DNA of 64,000 nucleotides, from positions 49,236 to 113,235 of the forward strand of contig JNDT01002288.1 in assembly GCA_000697055.1 (NCBI GenBank), given 5' to 3'. The notes beneath the pieces are model-generated. The model did not search any database and had not been told where the DNA came from. It worked only from the letters and a program-made list of their open reading frames with translations. A program made the translations under genes and the position numbers. The stretch's first letter is position 1, and each line of letters begins with the position of its first letter. Positions 24,070 through 35,872 of this stretch are shown here, in pieces. Source of the stretch: Saksenaea vasiformis B4078. Lineage: Eukaryota > Mucoromycota > Mucoromycetes > Mucorales > Saksenaeaceae.

Positions 24070-24219
24070 TCAATCTTTGAAAAACCAAGCAGATCTCTCG
24101 ATGAACTCACGGTTCAATCCCCGAAATACCTTCGGACTTACAACGACGAGTGTCTGGGTGACTTTAAAAATTGCCTTGCTTTTGACATCAGGATACGTCC
24201 ATACATCGAGTTCCATCAT
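24070..24219 (-). other. upstream ORF ahead of PAAF1 (49 codons)
   Basis: ATG at 24219 opens a frame of 49 codons (MMELDVWTYPDVKSK and onward) ending at a TGA only 11 bp before the PAAF1 ATG. It could be a regulatory upstream ORF, or coding exon 1 of PAAF1 joined through the GTAAGT at about 24140; I could not make the phases match for the latter. Confidence 0.35.
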
Positions 24220-24754
24220 CGTTTTCTTATAATACACGTTATTAAGCTTCGCAGTAGGATGATTAAGAAAAAAAACTTTACTGCGTTATCTCTCCCTTTC
24301 TTTTCCCTCTTTTAGTAAAGGAAACGGTAAAAGACGGAATGTTTTACATTCGATAAAGCAAAGTGAACTAAACCAGTGTACATTACCCGGTCTTTCTTCA
24401 GCAATGATTTTGCCTGATTAAGGATCAATCATGGGAAGATGCAGCTATTTTGGGTAAAAAAAAAAAAAAACTCTCTGACTTTCGAAGCAGACTATTTAAG
24501 GGTCGATACGATTGCGGGAAGAAAGTAATAAAAAGAAGTCAGTATTGTAAAACAAAAGGATGAAACAAGGAACAAAGTAAACCAAATGGTGTATGTGTGA
24601 CAGGATCCAGGGGCAACCATCTCTCTGGCAACGAAACAAAAAAAAAAAAGGGAAAAAGAAAAACACGCTATTCCGCCGCGGAACCGAAAACCATATTTGT
24701 GGCGAATAACGTTTTGAGGTTACTCACTTCTGCATCTTTTGCTTACCATTCTTT

Positions 24755-26311
24755 ATGGGGGATGCAATGTCGGCCTCTCCCATTCCGCCCTTTCGCATTG
24801 TGTATTGGACACGATGGTTCAACGAATTCATGTTCGATGGTCAGTAGTAGTTGAAAAGGCTGACATTTCGTTCCTGACCTGTCTCCAAGGCAAGGACAAC
24901 CCGATCGGCTCGGAATGTTCACCTCCAGAAGGGGTTCACTTCTCAAATAAAGATCCTTGGTGCACGATATCACCAAATACAACGGATACAGAAGACGTTG
25001 CTGCCTATGTTTTCCATGCAGCAGACTACGCCCCGAATTATATGCCTTCACGTATGTCTTGTTGGTGATTTGATGGATAGTGCTGATCCATCCTATTAGG
25101 CATCGAAGGCCAACCATTTATTCTAGAAACCCAAGAATCACCACTGACAGCGCCTTTCCGTGAAGACGATGAACACATGAAAGTGTTTGACTATTTAGCA
25201 TCCTACCATTTCAAAAGTCAATTTCTTTTTCCATATTACAGCCCTGCGCTCATGGATGTCGTGAAGAAACCGTTGCCACCCAAATTCATGGAAACAAAAA
25301 AGAAGGATGCGCCCATCCTCTGGATTGCTAGAAACTGTCATGCATCCAGTGCACGCCAACTCTACGTCGCAGAGCTGATGAAATATATCAATATCAACAG
25401 CTACGGTTCCTGTTTGAACACCAAACCGTTTCCAGAAGATAAGACACGGCTCGAGTTGATGGCCGAACATAAATTCTACTTGGCCATCGAAAATGCAAAC
25501 TGTGACGATTATGGTATTTATCTATTTTGATGTTGTGTTTCTTTCTTTCTTCTTCTTCTTCTTCTTCTTCTTCTAATGGCTATGCTTCCTCACTCCAACA
25601 GTAACCGAGAAACTGTTCGACACGTTCGCACAAGGGGCCGTCCCTATCGTGGATGGACCCACGTCGTACGACGGCTTTATTCCATCAAAGCATTCTGTCA
25701 TCCGTATGGATGACTACCCAGATCCACGCGATCTCGCCGATTATATAAAATATTTGGACAGTAACAACACGGCCTATCTGGAGTATTTATCTTATCGAGG
25801 TGCAGCTACTCAGGATCTAGAGCCCTCCTTTGTCAGCAACTGGAGCGACAAAACCTTTCATAATGAACGTTCAAGCTGGTGCGCAGTATGTCGAGGAATG
25901 GCTCCTTGGTGGCGGGCAAGAATCGATCCAACTTTTCAGTTTACGCCTGAGGATCGCTCATCCCGATTTCTGACTGACACTTCTTGCATGGCTCCGGGTA
26001 AATGGGAATACGCTTACAATGGTCCCCCTTACATCGCACCATGGGCTCCAAGAGCACCAACAACAGTATCAACGGAGCCAACGGAATCAACTGATCCAAC
26101 GGAATCAACAGAACTGGCACCGACTGTTGAAGAATCTTCCCTACAAACAAGTACTTACACCGCCTCTTCGTTAAGTTCTCCAGAGCAACTTAAGATCGGC
26201 ATTCTATGGACCTCTCAACTGGTCCTTTGTATGTCCTTCCTTGCATTTATTGTATGGATGTTGCGTCGACGTAGATCGCAATCCCGTAGTCGTACTCCAC
26301 TACCAAAGTAA
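24755..26311 (+). CDS. GT10 alpha-1,3-type fucosyltransferase with C-terminal TM anchor (456 aa)
   Basis: It transfers fucose from GDP-fucose to glycans; Mucorales walls contain fucose-bearing polymers. Exons 24755-24839, 24890-25051, 25100-25513 and 25602-26311 total 1371 nt in frame. The N-terminal IVYWTRWFNEFM resembles the first strand of GT10 enzymes. The GT10 signature HKFYLAIENANCDDYVTEKLFD followed by TFAQGAVPIVDG spans exons 3-4 (about 200-235). After a Cys-rich end of the catalytic domain comes a Thr/Pro/Glu-rich stalk (about 350-410), one hydrophobic helix (IGILWTSQLVLCMSFLAFIV) and a basic RRRRSQSRSR tail. No N-terminal signal or anchor is visible in this model, unlike classical type II Golgi fucosyltransferases; a missed 5' exon is possible. 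Intron 3 carries a TTC microsatellite (25541-25574). Confidence 0.87.
25541..25574. repeat. TTC microsatellite in fucosyltransferase intron
   Basis: About ten TTC units in intron 3, adding to its pyrimidine tract. Confidence 0.8.
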
Positions 26312-26704
26312 ATTAATTCATTATGATTCCCCCCTTCTCTTTCTTTCTCTTCTTTGTGCTATAATATCAGGTTAGATTTGCATGTTCTCAGCCATAGTCT
26401 TCGTGTACATTATAAATCTATTGGCATATATCAAAGAGTATCGATTTTTTTTTGGCTGTCGTGCAGCAAAACAGAGTAGGGACACATCATCATTCTTTCG
26501 GACGAACGAAATAATTCCTTTCTACTTTATCCATTGCTCATGCCCAAACGCGGAAACTCAATGTACAACCAGAGCCCATTTTTCTCCTTGTTTATAAGCT
26601 GTAACTCTAAAACGACAGCAACATAAATAAAATTCATTATGAAACTATATGTTAATGTTAAATAGCCAAAAAAAAAAAAGGTCAACCTTTTTTCTTTTCT
26701 TTTT

Positions 26705-29700
26705 TCATTCAGTGATTCTATCTAAAAGTCTGCTTGCCAACTTGGCATTCATGGCAACATTTGTTTTTGCTGCACCAAATGTTGGATCCGCCAGGGCGGG
26801 GAAGTTGAGCTCCTCAAGGTATTCTCTCTGCGTCCGGCGGCCCGTAGTATGTGCAAAGGAAGGTTCGGAGCACGCGGTCACCAGGATCGCTTTGACAGCA
26901 TCGATCACGGCATAATTCTGGCTTTTGACGACGAGATGATTCATCTGCGGCAATAATGAATCATACCTACAGATCGGTTAGGTGAGCAAAGGTTTAAATG
27001 TTAAATGAAATCAACGTACACTAAAGAAAACACTTCGGGAATGGAGACTGCAGCCTCTGAGAGGAAATTGTACAGGAAAAGTCGCTCGGTTTCTTTTTCT
27101 GATGAATTTATCATCGTCGCTAACAGAGATACAAGCAAGAGTGCCGTGGTGTTGTCTGGTATCTCAAGTGTATCAAAAATGCGGACATAGGGCGATGTAA
27201 ACTCGAGGGTGTCCAGTTCAATGTCATTGATCCCTGCAAGTCTCAGAAGTTCTCGAAGGGCACCACTTTCGGCTGCAAACGGCATGAGACCTGCCAAGTA
27301 ACCAAGCGTCCTGGCTTCTACGAAATTGGTTTCCACTGACCGTTTGCAGTCAATTTCGAGGAAGGTTGTCAGACACTGGTACACGACGTCTTTGGGTTCA
27401 CAGTGACTCAGTCCTTTAAGAAGGATTCCCGCAATGGCAAAGGAAAAATGAGTCTGGAAACTGACGCCACTGACGCGATCGAGTTCTTGGGCAATGTCCA
27501 GCAAAGGCTTGCGTGTTTTTGTCAGCACTTCGACCAGCGAATGCTGAATGAAAAATTTGTGTGCATCCAGTGCTCGTAATACGGATTGCAGGAATTGGAC
27601 AGCGGTTGGAAAGACGGCCGAGTGATTCATCTGAACAAGTGCAATGGCCAGCCAAAACAAAGACTTCAGATAACGGGAGTTTGCCGGAAGATTATCGATC
27701 ACATTGCTGAGGCACATCATAATACTGATGATCAAACTGGGGTCCGTTTCATTAAAGATAGCAAGTGCACCGCGCAAAGCTACCAGGATCTGGTAGATCA
27801 AATCGTCGTCCACTTCATCTTGAGCGAGACATCCAAGGACAACAAACGAACGCGGCTGTATGGCAGGATTAAACTGGAACGCTGTGCTTGTGACAAGACC
27901 CATCCATCGAGCACGCCACATATTGGCAATATCTAATCATTTCTCACGCGTCAGCAAACCCATATCGGCTTCTCCCAACCTTGCTTTTTTTTTTTTTTTA
28001 CCTGTAGACGGGGCACCGATTGTTAATGCATCTAGTAACAGACGAGTGATCCTTTCCAGTGATGACAGATTGATAGGTTCCGCATTGTCCGACATAGTTT
28101 CAGTGGAAATGGTAAATGCATTGCAATGGGATTTTGTGAGTCCAAAATACATGCGGTTCTTGCTATCACACACGTCATTGAGGACAAAATGCAGTTTCTT
28201 TGCATTTTCCTCTGAAAGAGGCATGCAAGTACATAGCCCGTGGATCATGTTGACCACCAGCTCGTGTACTGATGTTCGAAGCAACGTTGGCCCCGTTGCA
28301 ACGAGCATAGTAACGATATGGAAAATCTCTGGTAGATACAACTTGACAGGTCCTGCACTGTTGAATGACAGCATGAGGATAATTCGGAGAAGCACCGCAA
28401 TCTCAGTCCAGGCTGGATGGTCTGCCAAATTTTTACAAGGACGCATGGACGTTCGTTGAAGGACCTAATAGCGCAACAATGTTAATAACAATCAAGACGG
28501 TCTGTTCTTCTTACGTACCCTACGCATTCTGCTAATGACTTTTCCACGCGCAGCGATACTTGACATGGTTACGATTGTATCTGCAACGGCCTCAGCCTGT
28601 GGAGATCCTACTCCGTTTTCCACAGAGTACTGAACAAAAGAATCCAGAATAATATTCATCATTTCATCGACATCAGTCAACGTGCTCCACACCTTGGCCT
28701 GGATATGCTTGTACATCTATAAAAAAATTGTAGAGCGGGTTAAATTGATATTCAGACACTTGTTTCTGTTTAAACCTACATCTGCCTTGGCTACAGTCAA
28801 ATCGATCAGTAGTCGTAGTATATCCTTGGTTCGCATGACGTTGCGATTCGCCTCGTCTGAACCGCTTCGAGTAAACAAAGCGAGATTGCGTAGCCAGGGT
28901 GACATGTAATTTAGACACAACTGACGCATAGGTTCACTGGATTTGTTGTAACCAACAAACCACTCGTTCAGAAACTCAAACGTCAGATGTGTTTCTGTAG
29001 CTGCAAGACTTTCGCTGATACCAACGACAAATTCAGCGCTATTAGCAGGGATACAAAGATCTACTTCCAAGTCAGTAATGCGTATTCCGTAATATCCAAC
29101 TTGCCTCTTGCGTTTAGCAACTGATTTCCTATATCGAATCGGAAAGTCAAGCTTAAAGAGTACAGCAAATTGTATGCTGCCAGGCGCAAGGCAGGGTCGT
29201 CGCTGCCAATGTTGAGCAAAGCCATATTCAACAGACGACCAGGTACATCGCCGGGGCGAACAGCTCGTTCATGGATACTTCCAGGTCTCGACGTCTCATA
29301 ACGTTGCTTATTATAGCGAAGTAACTTTTTTTTTTACGTAGTCAGTTATCATCGCGTGTCGGCGTACTACAAATCACTTACTGAAAGTATCACGTCGCGC
29401 TTCGGGGTGGAGAATACCCAATTCGACTTTCCACCGTCCGTTTTAATGCATAATTCGCCTCCGTTGTCATTTCTAGACATAGGAAGGGCCATCATATCGT
29501 CGATTTCTGACATGTGGACGATGTCATTCAGTACCGTATTAAGACTCCAAAAGATCTCTTGCTTGCGCACCTACACAAATAAATGTGAGATGATGTGCTG
29601 ATACAACCAAGTTATACTTACGGTGATGATCTGCATGTGTTCTGGTCCGATCTTAATCGTTACAGGAATTGTCATTTTCAAATTGGTAATCTTCGTCACC

Positions 29701-32700
29701 GAGGTATAGATAGTGCTGCTTTCCTTCTCAATATCCACTATGGCAGGCAAGGTTATAGCAGCGACAATACAAAGATGACACAACTTACACGTTGACTTGG
29801 GAAGATGCACTTCAGATGAACTGATATATTCGTGTAACTCTGCAACGGACAAGGAAAAATGTGTCCTTTTCACGAGTTTGTTTGTAATAATTCGAGGCAA
29901 TCGTTTCATATGGCGTTGCATGTGTGTATTTGGGTTGTAGATGTGGAGGGCGGCAAGACAATCATTCGTTTCACTAAAAAGAAGTTGAAAGAATTGGAGA
30001 GGAATTTCGGAAGTCGCGCTGAAACGAGTGACATCAAATAGTAGTTCAAAAGGAGAGTTGAGATAAGGCTCCATGACCTTTTAAATAATTCCTACTTAGT
30101 ATCACCTTGATATATATCTGTCTGTCTTTCCTTACCCGAAGCATGTAGTATGTCAACAGCTCGTAATCAAAGCTTTCCCCGGTGATGTTGCGGCATATAA
30201 GGTAAAAAACGGGACGTCCAACTCTCGAGACACCACCGCGATAGAAGATATTCATAGAGCTGATAGCTGTGAGATCGCGCTGGCTGTTTCGACGTAAAAA
30301 TTCATTATAATACTGGTTACTGGTGGCGATTGCGTAGTTTCGTGGAAGTAATGGCTCTTGATGCGCAGTTTCGGAAGGTCGTCCCAGTTGAGCGAGCAAA
30401 TTAGAGAGCTGATCGAGAGTCTTCTTCCTTTCAAGAAGGGTCTGCGTGTCATTTGAGCCTTTCATCTTTCGACCTGCGAGATCTCTCGACATGCGTTCAA
30501 GGCTATCAGCAAGATGGCGGTGTAGTTTTGCATAGACTTTGTCACCGATTTGCAACTGTCCACTGACAGCCATCTCGTTTGTCTTTCCAGTGTGAGACAC
30601 AGCAGAAATTTCACGCAGAAAACTTGTCACTTTGTAGATGTTGTTCGTCAAGAAGTCGTTGAGAACAATCATGTGCGTTTCTTTAGCGCCGAATAGCACA
30701 TTATTTGCCAAATTCTGCATCACACGAGTTGCCTGAAGTAGAAGTCGACGAACTGCCTTGTTTTTAGGAATAGCCGGCTTGGAAAAGCCAGTGTATTCCG
30801 GTGAAAGAATGGCGGGTCCGAAGAGTCGCAAAAAGACAAATCCGCCGACAGCTGTGTACTTTGCCTCAGGGAAGCGTTTTTGTACCGCTTGAACAATCAA
30901 AGATAGCTCCTCTCGGAACATTCTACAAAGAGTTTTAGTCACATCAAAGTCGCAATGAAAGGAGAGATATACCTTGGGGCATTCTTTGGAGAAGAACAAA
31001 CGGCACTTAAAAGAATTTCCGTTGCTTCGATCACATTGGCCTTGTTCGTTATGATACTTTCGTTAGGACCCAGTTTGTCTGGATCAAGTTCGCATGTATG
31101 CTTTTCGTCTGGCAAAGAATTGATTGCTTCGATGGCAGGCTGCAGGGTGCTACGAATATAATGCGTGCAGCACTGCTGGGCAAAGATGGACAAAAGACGA
31201 GTGGCCATGGTGGTACCTCTAAACAGCGTAGCTTCTTGTTCTATAGATACAGAGCGGTCAGTCCCTGCTGCTGACACATCCATGCTCTCTCTATGCACCT
31301 GTTGACGCAATCTCTTTTGCGATCACCGCCTCCAGAAGAGGAATGATCTTGTTACGAGCCTCAAAGCACGCCAAAACAACCTCAGCAACTTCTGTCGTAT
31401 CAGCCGGAGACACTTCGCAAAGAGACATTGCAATCTCCAAATCAGAATCCACCAGCAGCTTTTTTTTTTTAAAACAAAGGCAGTTGGCTTAGAAGATTGT
31501 CCCTACTCTCCCTCTCTCTCTCTCTCATTTACGACTTACATCAACTAACTTTTCGTAACGCTCTGTCATCACATTTTCAGCCAACGTATCAAACTCGGCG
31601 CCTTGATTTAGGATATTCGTCAGCACTTGCATAAAAGCTGTTCGCGTTCGCGAGTCCTCATGATAACCCATAGCAAGTGAGTATTTCAGACCAGCATCCA
31701 CATTAGCACTCAGTAAATTCGACATGGCCAAAATAGTATAATCTTTCAATGGTGTGCAATCCTGATAACTTTCAGGCAACTAATTTGGCAGGTAAAGAAA
31801 TAGTCTAGACGGATAATCGTTAGCTTGCAATTTACCTTGTTAGCGATGACAGTATCTCGACTCTCTTTCTTCGATAAGGTGGCATTTGTAGTCTCCATCT
31901 GCATAAAAAGAAATGAGTATATCTCTCAAATATCATACTACTACTACTATGTACCTCATGCAGACGACAGCGATTCAGTAATTTTAAGAAAAACGTGAAA
32001 TATTTGTAAAAGAGCTTGCTTTTCACTTGGCTTACGTCCGTATCTCTGACGGCTTCGGAAGGCTGGAGAGGTAATTGATGCAAAAGCGTGACAATTGCCT
32101 TCAGACATGCTTGATCGAGATCTCGATGAACTTTTTCTGTCTGAGATGCATCCTGGAATGCAACCGGCGTAGCTGTGTCTAGATTTTGCTAGACGCATGG
32201 TAAATGACTGTTGCACTTACCAACCAACTTTATACTTACCAAAGCAAAATCGCTAGTCCATTCCACAATAACTTCCAAAAGCTTGTTTCTCAGTTTGGTT
32301 TCATCCCGAATGATAATATGTTCCTTTTTCAACATGACCTTCTCAACTAACCGACACATTCTGATTTTGATACGTAGCGCGACATAGTGATTTTGTAGTT
32401 TGTTCAGATAACTTATGAAGCGGTTGATCAACGTACTGAAATCGACACTCAGCAAATAATCGTTGGGATCGACAAGCCTGTCCAAAATCAACTTCAACAC
32501 CAAAATCGCTTGCTCAACAAACAAAGTGCTTTGCGCTCCGCAAACAGCTTCACCGTCTGGGCCAAAAAATCGTGACATGACGCCTTCCAAATGTCGAAAT
32601 AGACTTAGATAAAGCGCGGGAGATAGATCGTTTCCCAGGATATCTTTGACACCTTCCCGAACAAACACGTTCTCCGATATCAGTAACTCCGTAATTTCCA

Positions 32701-35700
32701 TAATGAAACGATCGACCATAGCGGCTGGCTCACTCGGTGAAGATGAACGACTCGTTGTTGAGCGTTTTCCTTCGTTGTTGACATCGTAACCTGGGCCATC
32801 CGCCACGCAGCAACCTCCCAATGCGACCAGGAAACCTGTGAGGTTCTCCCACTCCGTATTCTTTTCCTCATCTACCTCATAACGACCCTGTCCTGTTCCA
32901 GCGACCTTTCCTGTGTTGCTACGTCCCTTATCATGCCGAGCACCTGGTAATTGTTTTCCAAATTCTTCTGGAGCTTCTTCTCCATACCGACTGACTATCT
33001 GTGTCAATACTTTCCATCGCTTCCAAGCCTCTTCCCATGCTGCTAAATTTCCAGGTGTGGGTTTTAATAGCATGCGCAAATGTTTGCGGATACGCTTTTG
33101 CTGTGCTTTTCGGCCTAAGAACAATGAATCCTCTGACGCAAGGCTTCGATAAATCGGTAAATTGGAATACAAGGTGATTTCGCTGTGGTGGGATAGTTCG
33201 TCTTCATCTGCAAACTGCGACTCGACACAAAGACAGTCGATGCAACGAATAGCATCGGAACAAATATCTGGTTTCGAAGACGACAGCGTTATAAGGAGAG
33301 CGATTTCCAAGGCGATGGACGCCTGTAGTCGTTCTCTGCAATCAGCCCCTTCGCTTGACGTGTCCTACATGGGGCATGCAATAAATAAGCTGTGTAATCC
33401 ATAATGTTACTCGCAACTTACCCGATTTGCTCGTAGAAAGCCATTTCTTGCAGCAAAAATTTTGAGCAGCAAATTTAGAAGAAACTTTACCCGATCTTCG
33501 TCTTGTTTGTTATCTAGAATTTGCTTTGCTAACGAAAAGACAGCCTGGGAAGAAATACGCCAAAAACTCAACATTAGCGTGGTTTCAGGTCCCCATTGAG
33601 CAACATTCTCGGGGTCATGAAATCGGGAAAGACATTCGCTTGCTGCTTGTCGTATGATTGAATCATGATGCTTTAGCAGATTGGCCACACCTGTCATGAA
33701 CGCTGCATTTTGTTCAATCCGATTTTGGTCATCGCCCTTGATAAGCAAATCGTTTGATTAGAAACCCCTACTTGTCATTGTATTCCGACAGAAATAGACT
33801 TACCAAAAGTGCCAAGAACGGATCACATTTGAATAGCCGCAGGAGATCCTGCAGCAACGTGGCTGTGTTTTGCTTCGACGTATCTGTTGTCGACCGTCGC
33901 ATGGAATTGTCCTGCTGATTCACGCCTAATTCAATAGCGATGGTCTGCAGAAATAACCTCCGAAGATGCGTGCATAGCGATCCATACATGGATGCAATCG
34001 TTGGATTCCAAGGTAGCCTGTTATCATCTTGCGCAATAGCTAAGCATGATCGTACAAGCGCTAATTTAAAAATAATTGGGGTTCCCTCCTCAAGGCAGGT
34101 TGGCACGAGCGTTGACAGGGTAGCCTTAGGGTCCAGACGCAATCGTGAAAGCAAATAATCCGTCGTCAGCGATTGTATGTCAATGGTATACCCAAGGTTT
34201 TCCAGCTCGGTGGTCGTCAGTCGGGAGAAATTCCACACTTTTTCTTTCAGATCATCCTCAATATCTGCAGCAATGTGACGAAGCACAGAATCATCCGTTG
34301 GTGGGACAAAAGTTGATGCTTTACATAGGTCTACGTAACACACCGCCGCAATCTCAGCCATTCTTGAGCTCCGCAACGTTTTCCTTAGAGTTCCGAGGAA
34401 AGTTGTCTATAACGCGGTAAGTCACACAATGCACACAATCCTTTTTTTTTATAAACACAACACGTACCCTTCGATTTTGGGAAGCTGGGTCATCTAGAAA
34501 TGCTTGCAACAAAAGGTCGGGAGACAAAGATAACAGAATTGTCTGCAAAGGCCATAGAATCGCCTTTCGTCGCGAATTATCAGCCGTGGAGCTGCACATA
34601 TCGAATAGAATCTCGGACCCGGTGAGAAGCCGGCCATCACTCTCGCATATCTCCGCGTATTGAAAAGGGTAAGTCTCGATCCACCGCCAGATCGCTTTTC
34701 TCATGGTTTTGGCAAAGAGCAATTTTCCCTCCCGTTTCATATGCAAGAAATATGGGCTGAGATCTTAGCGGGAAAATGGAAATTCAGCTAAGAACGCATC
34801 CCCGTAACGCGCTACCTACCTACCTGATAATACTGTATGTAATCGTTGCCGTGTTAGACAACAGCACTCGAGCATCCTTATCTCTGGAGGACTTGTCTCT
34901 GAGCTATCACCCGTCGCGCCCAAAGCTTGTACCACGTTCTTGATTTTAAAGTAATAGGTCGACCAATTGCTTGCACTGACATAATATAGCACTCTGCCGG
35001 TGGCCTTGTAGATCTCGGCGATGATTTCTAAAGTTTGTGGGTCAATATTCGTTCCGATAGTCGGGGTATTTTCGGCTTGATGATCGGAGGCCATGCTTGT
35101 AAATTGCTCATTCGCTTCTTCAATGACGTGTGTTTGTTGTAAAAACCGACCAAGCAGTACGAGGATAAATGTGACTAAAGCTTCGTCCAAAGGGGGAGGG
35201 TCGATTAATCGTAGATTTGCGACTTTTTGACTCTGTCCGTTGATATGCATCCCGGACAATTTGACGTCGACGATCGATGCATGCATAGGTTCCATGTCAT
35301 TCATGGCTCCAGTGGCAGCCGCTGCAGCCGCTGCTTCAACAGATTCGGCTACTTCTGCTGCTTCGCTTAGTCTTTGCTTTGAGTGCTGACGATACCATGT
35401 CCAATGGTGCTGCATACAAGCGGACATCAACCTTAATATAAACAATTGTGAATAGAGGACTTCATGAGGGATAGATGGATCGAATGGGGACGAGGATGAA
35501 TGCTGCATTTTAAAGAATACCAGTCAGTATAAACGGTACTACGGCATGCATATACTCTCCTTTACCTTTGATACATTTTCCAAAACAGTGCCGAGGGCAT
35601 TAGCTACCGTAGATAATTTATGTCTGGATAACTCGATGATCGCCGCCACTGAGATAGCGGCAAGGTGTGAATTCAATCAGGGTCCGGATAAGGTTCTTCT

Positions 35701-35872
35701 TCCTTCTTACCCGTCTGTTGCATAATAGGATCATGTTCTAAGCTTTCAAGCTTTCTTCCACTGTTAACCGGTAGCTAATAACAGATTCAGCGAGAGAATG
35801 GCGAGATCTGATTCTTACTCGCACGGCGACGCGATTGATTAAGCCCACAATGAGCTTTGTGTTTGAGCGCAT
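26705..35872 (-). CDS. NF1: neurofibromin/IRA-type Ras GTPase-activating protein
   Basis: It stimulates GTP hydrolysis by Ras at membranes, damping Ras-cAMP signalling. The gene spans 9.2 kb with more than 20 short introns and encodes roughly 2500 residues. It starts at the ATG at 35872 (MRSNTKLIVGLINRVAVR). An Ala-rich stretch lies near 35320. The RasGAP domain (30.1-31.25 kb) has the arginine-finger loop TLFRGTTMATRLLSIF and the FLRLFGPAILSPEYTGF motif. Next comes the Sec14-PH-like module typical of NF1 (29.3-30.1 kb: LAALHIYNPNTHMQRHMKRL). The long HEAT-like C-terminal half follows, with FSLVYDSLLPQMNHLVVK just before the last exon. Order and length match NF1/Ira proteins rather than smaller RasGAPs. 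Not every exon edge was resolved. It converges on the fucosyltransferase gene. Confidence 0.9.

Noticed and set aside
24111..24123. GGTTCAATCCCC, resembling a tRNA T-loop
   Set aside because: No matching acceptor, D or anticodon arms around it on either strand; it lies in the PAAF1 upstream frame.
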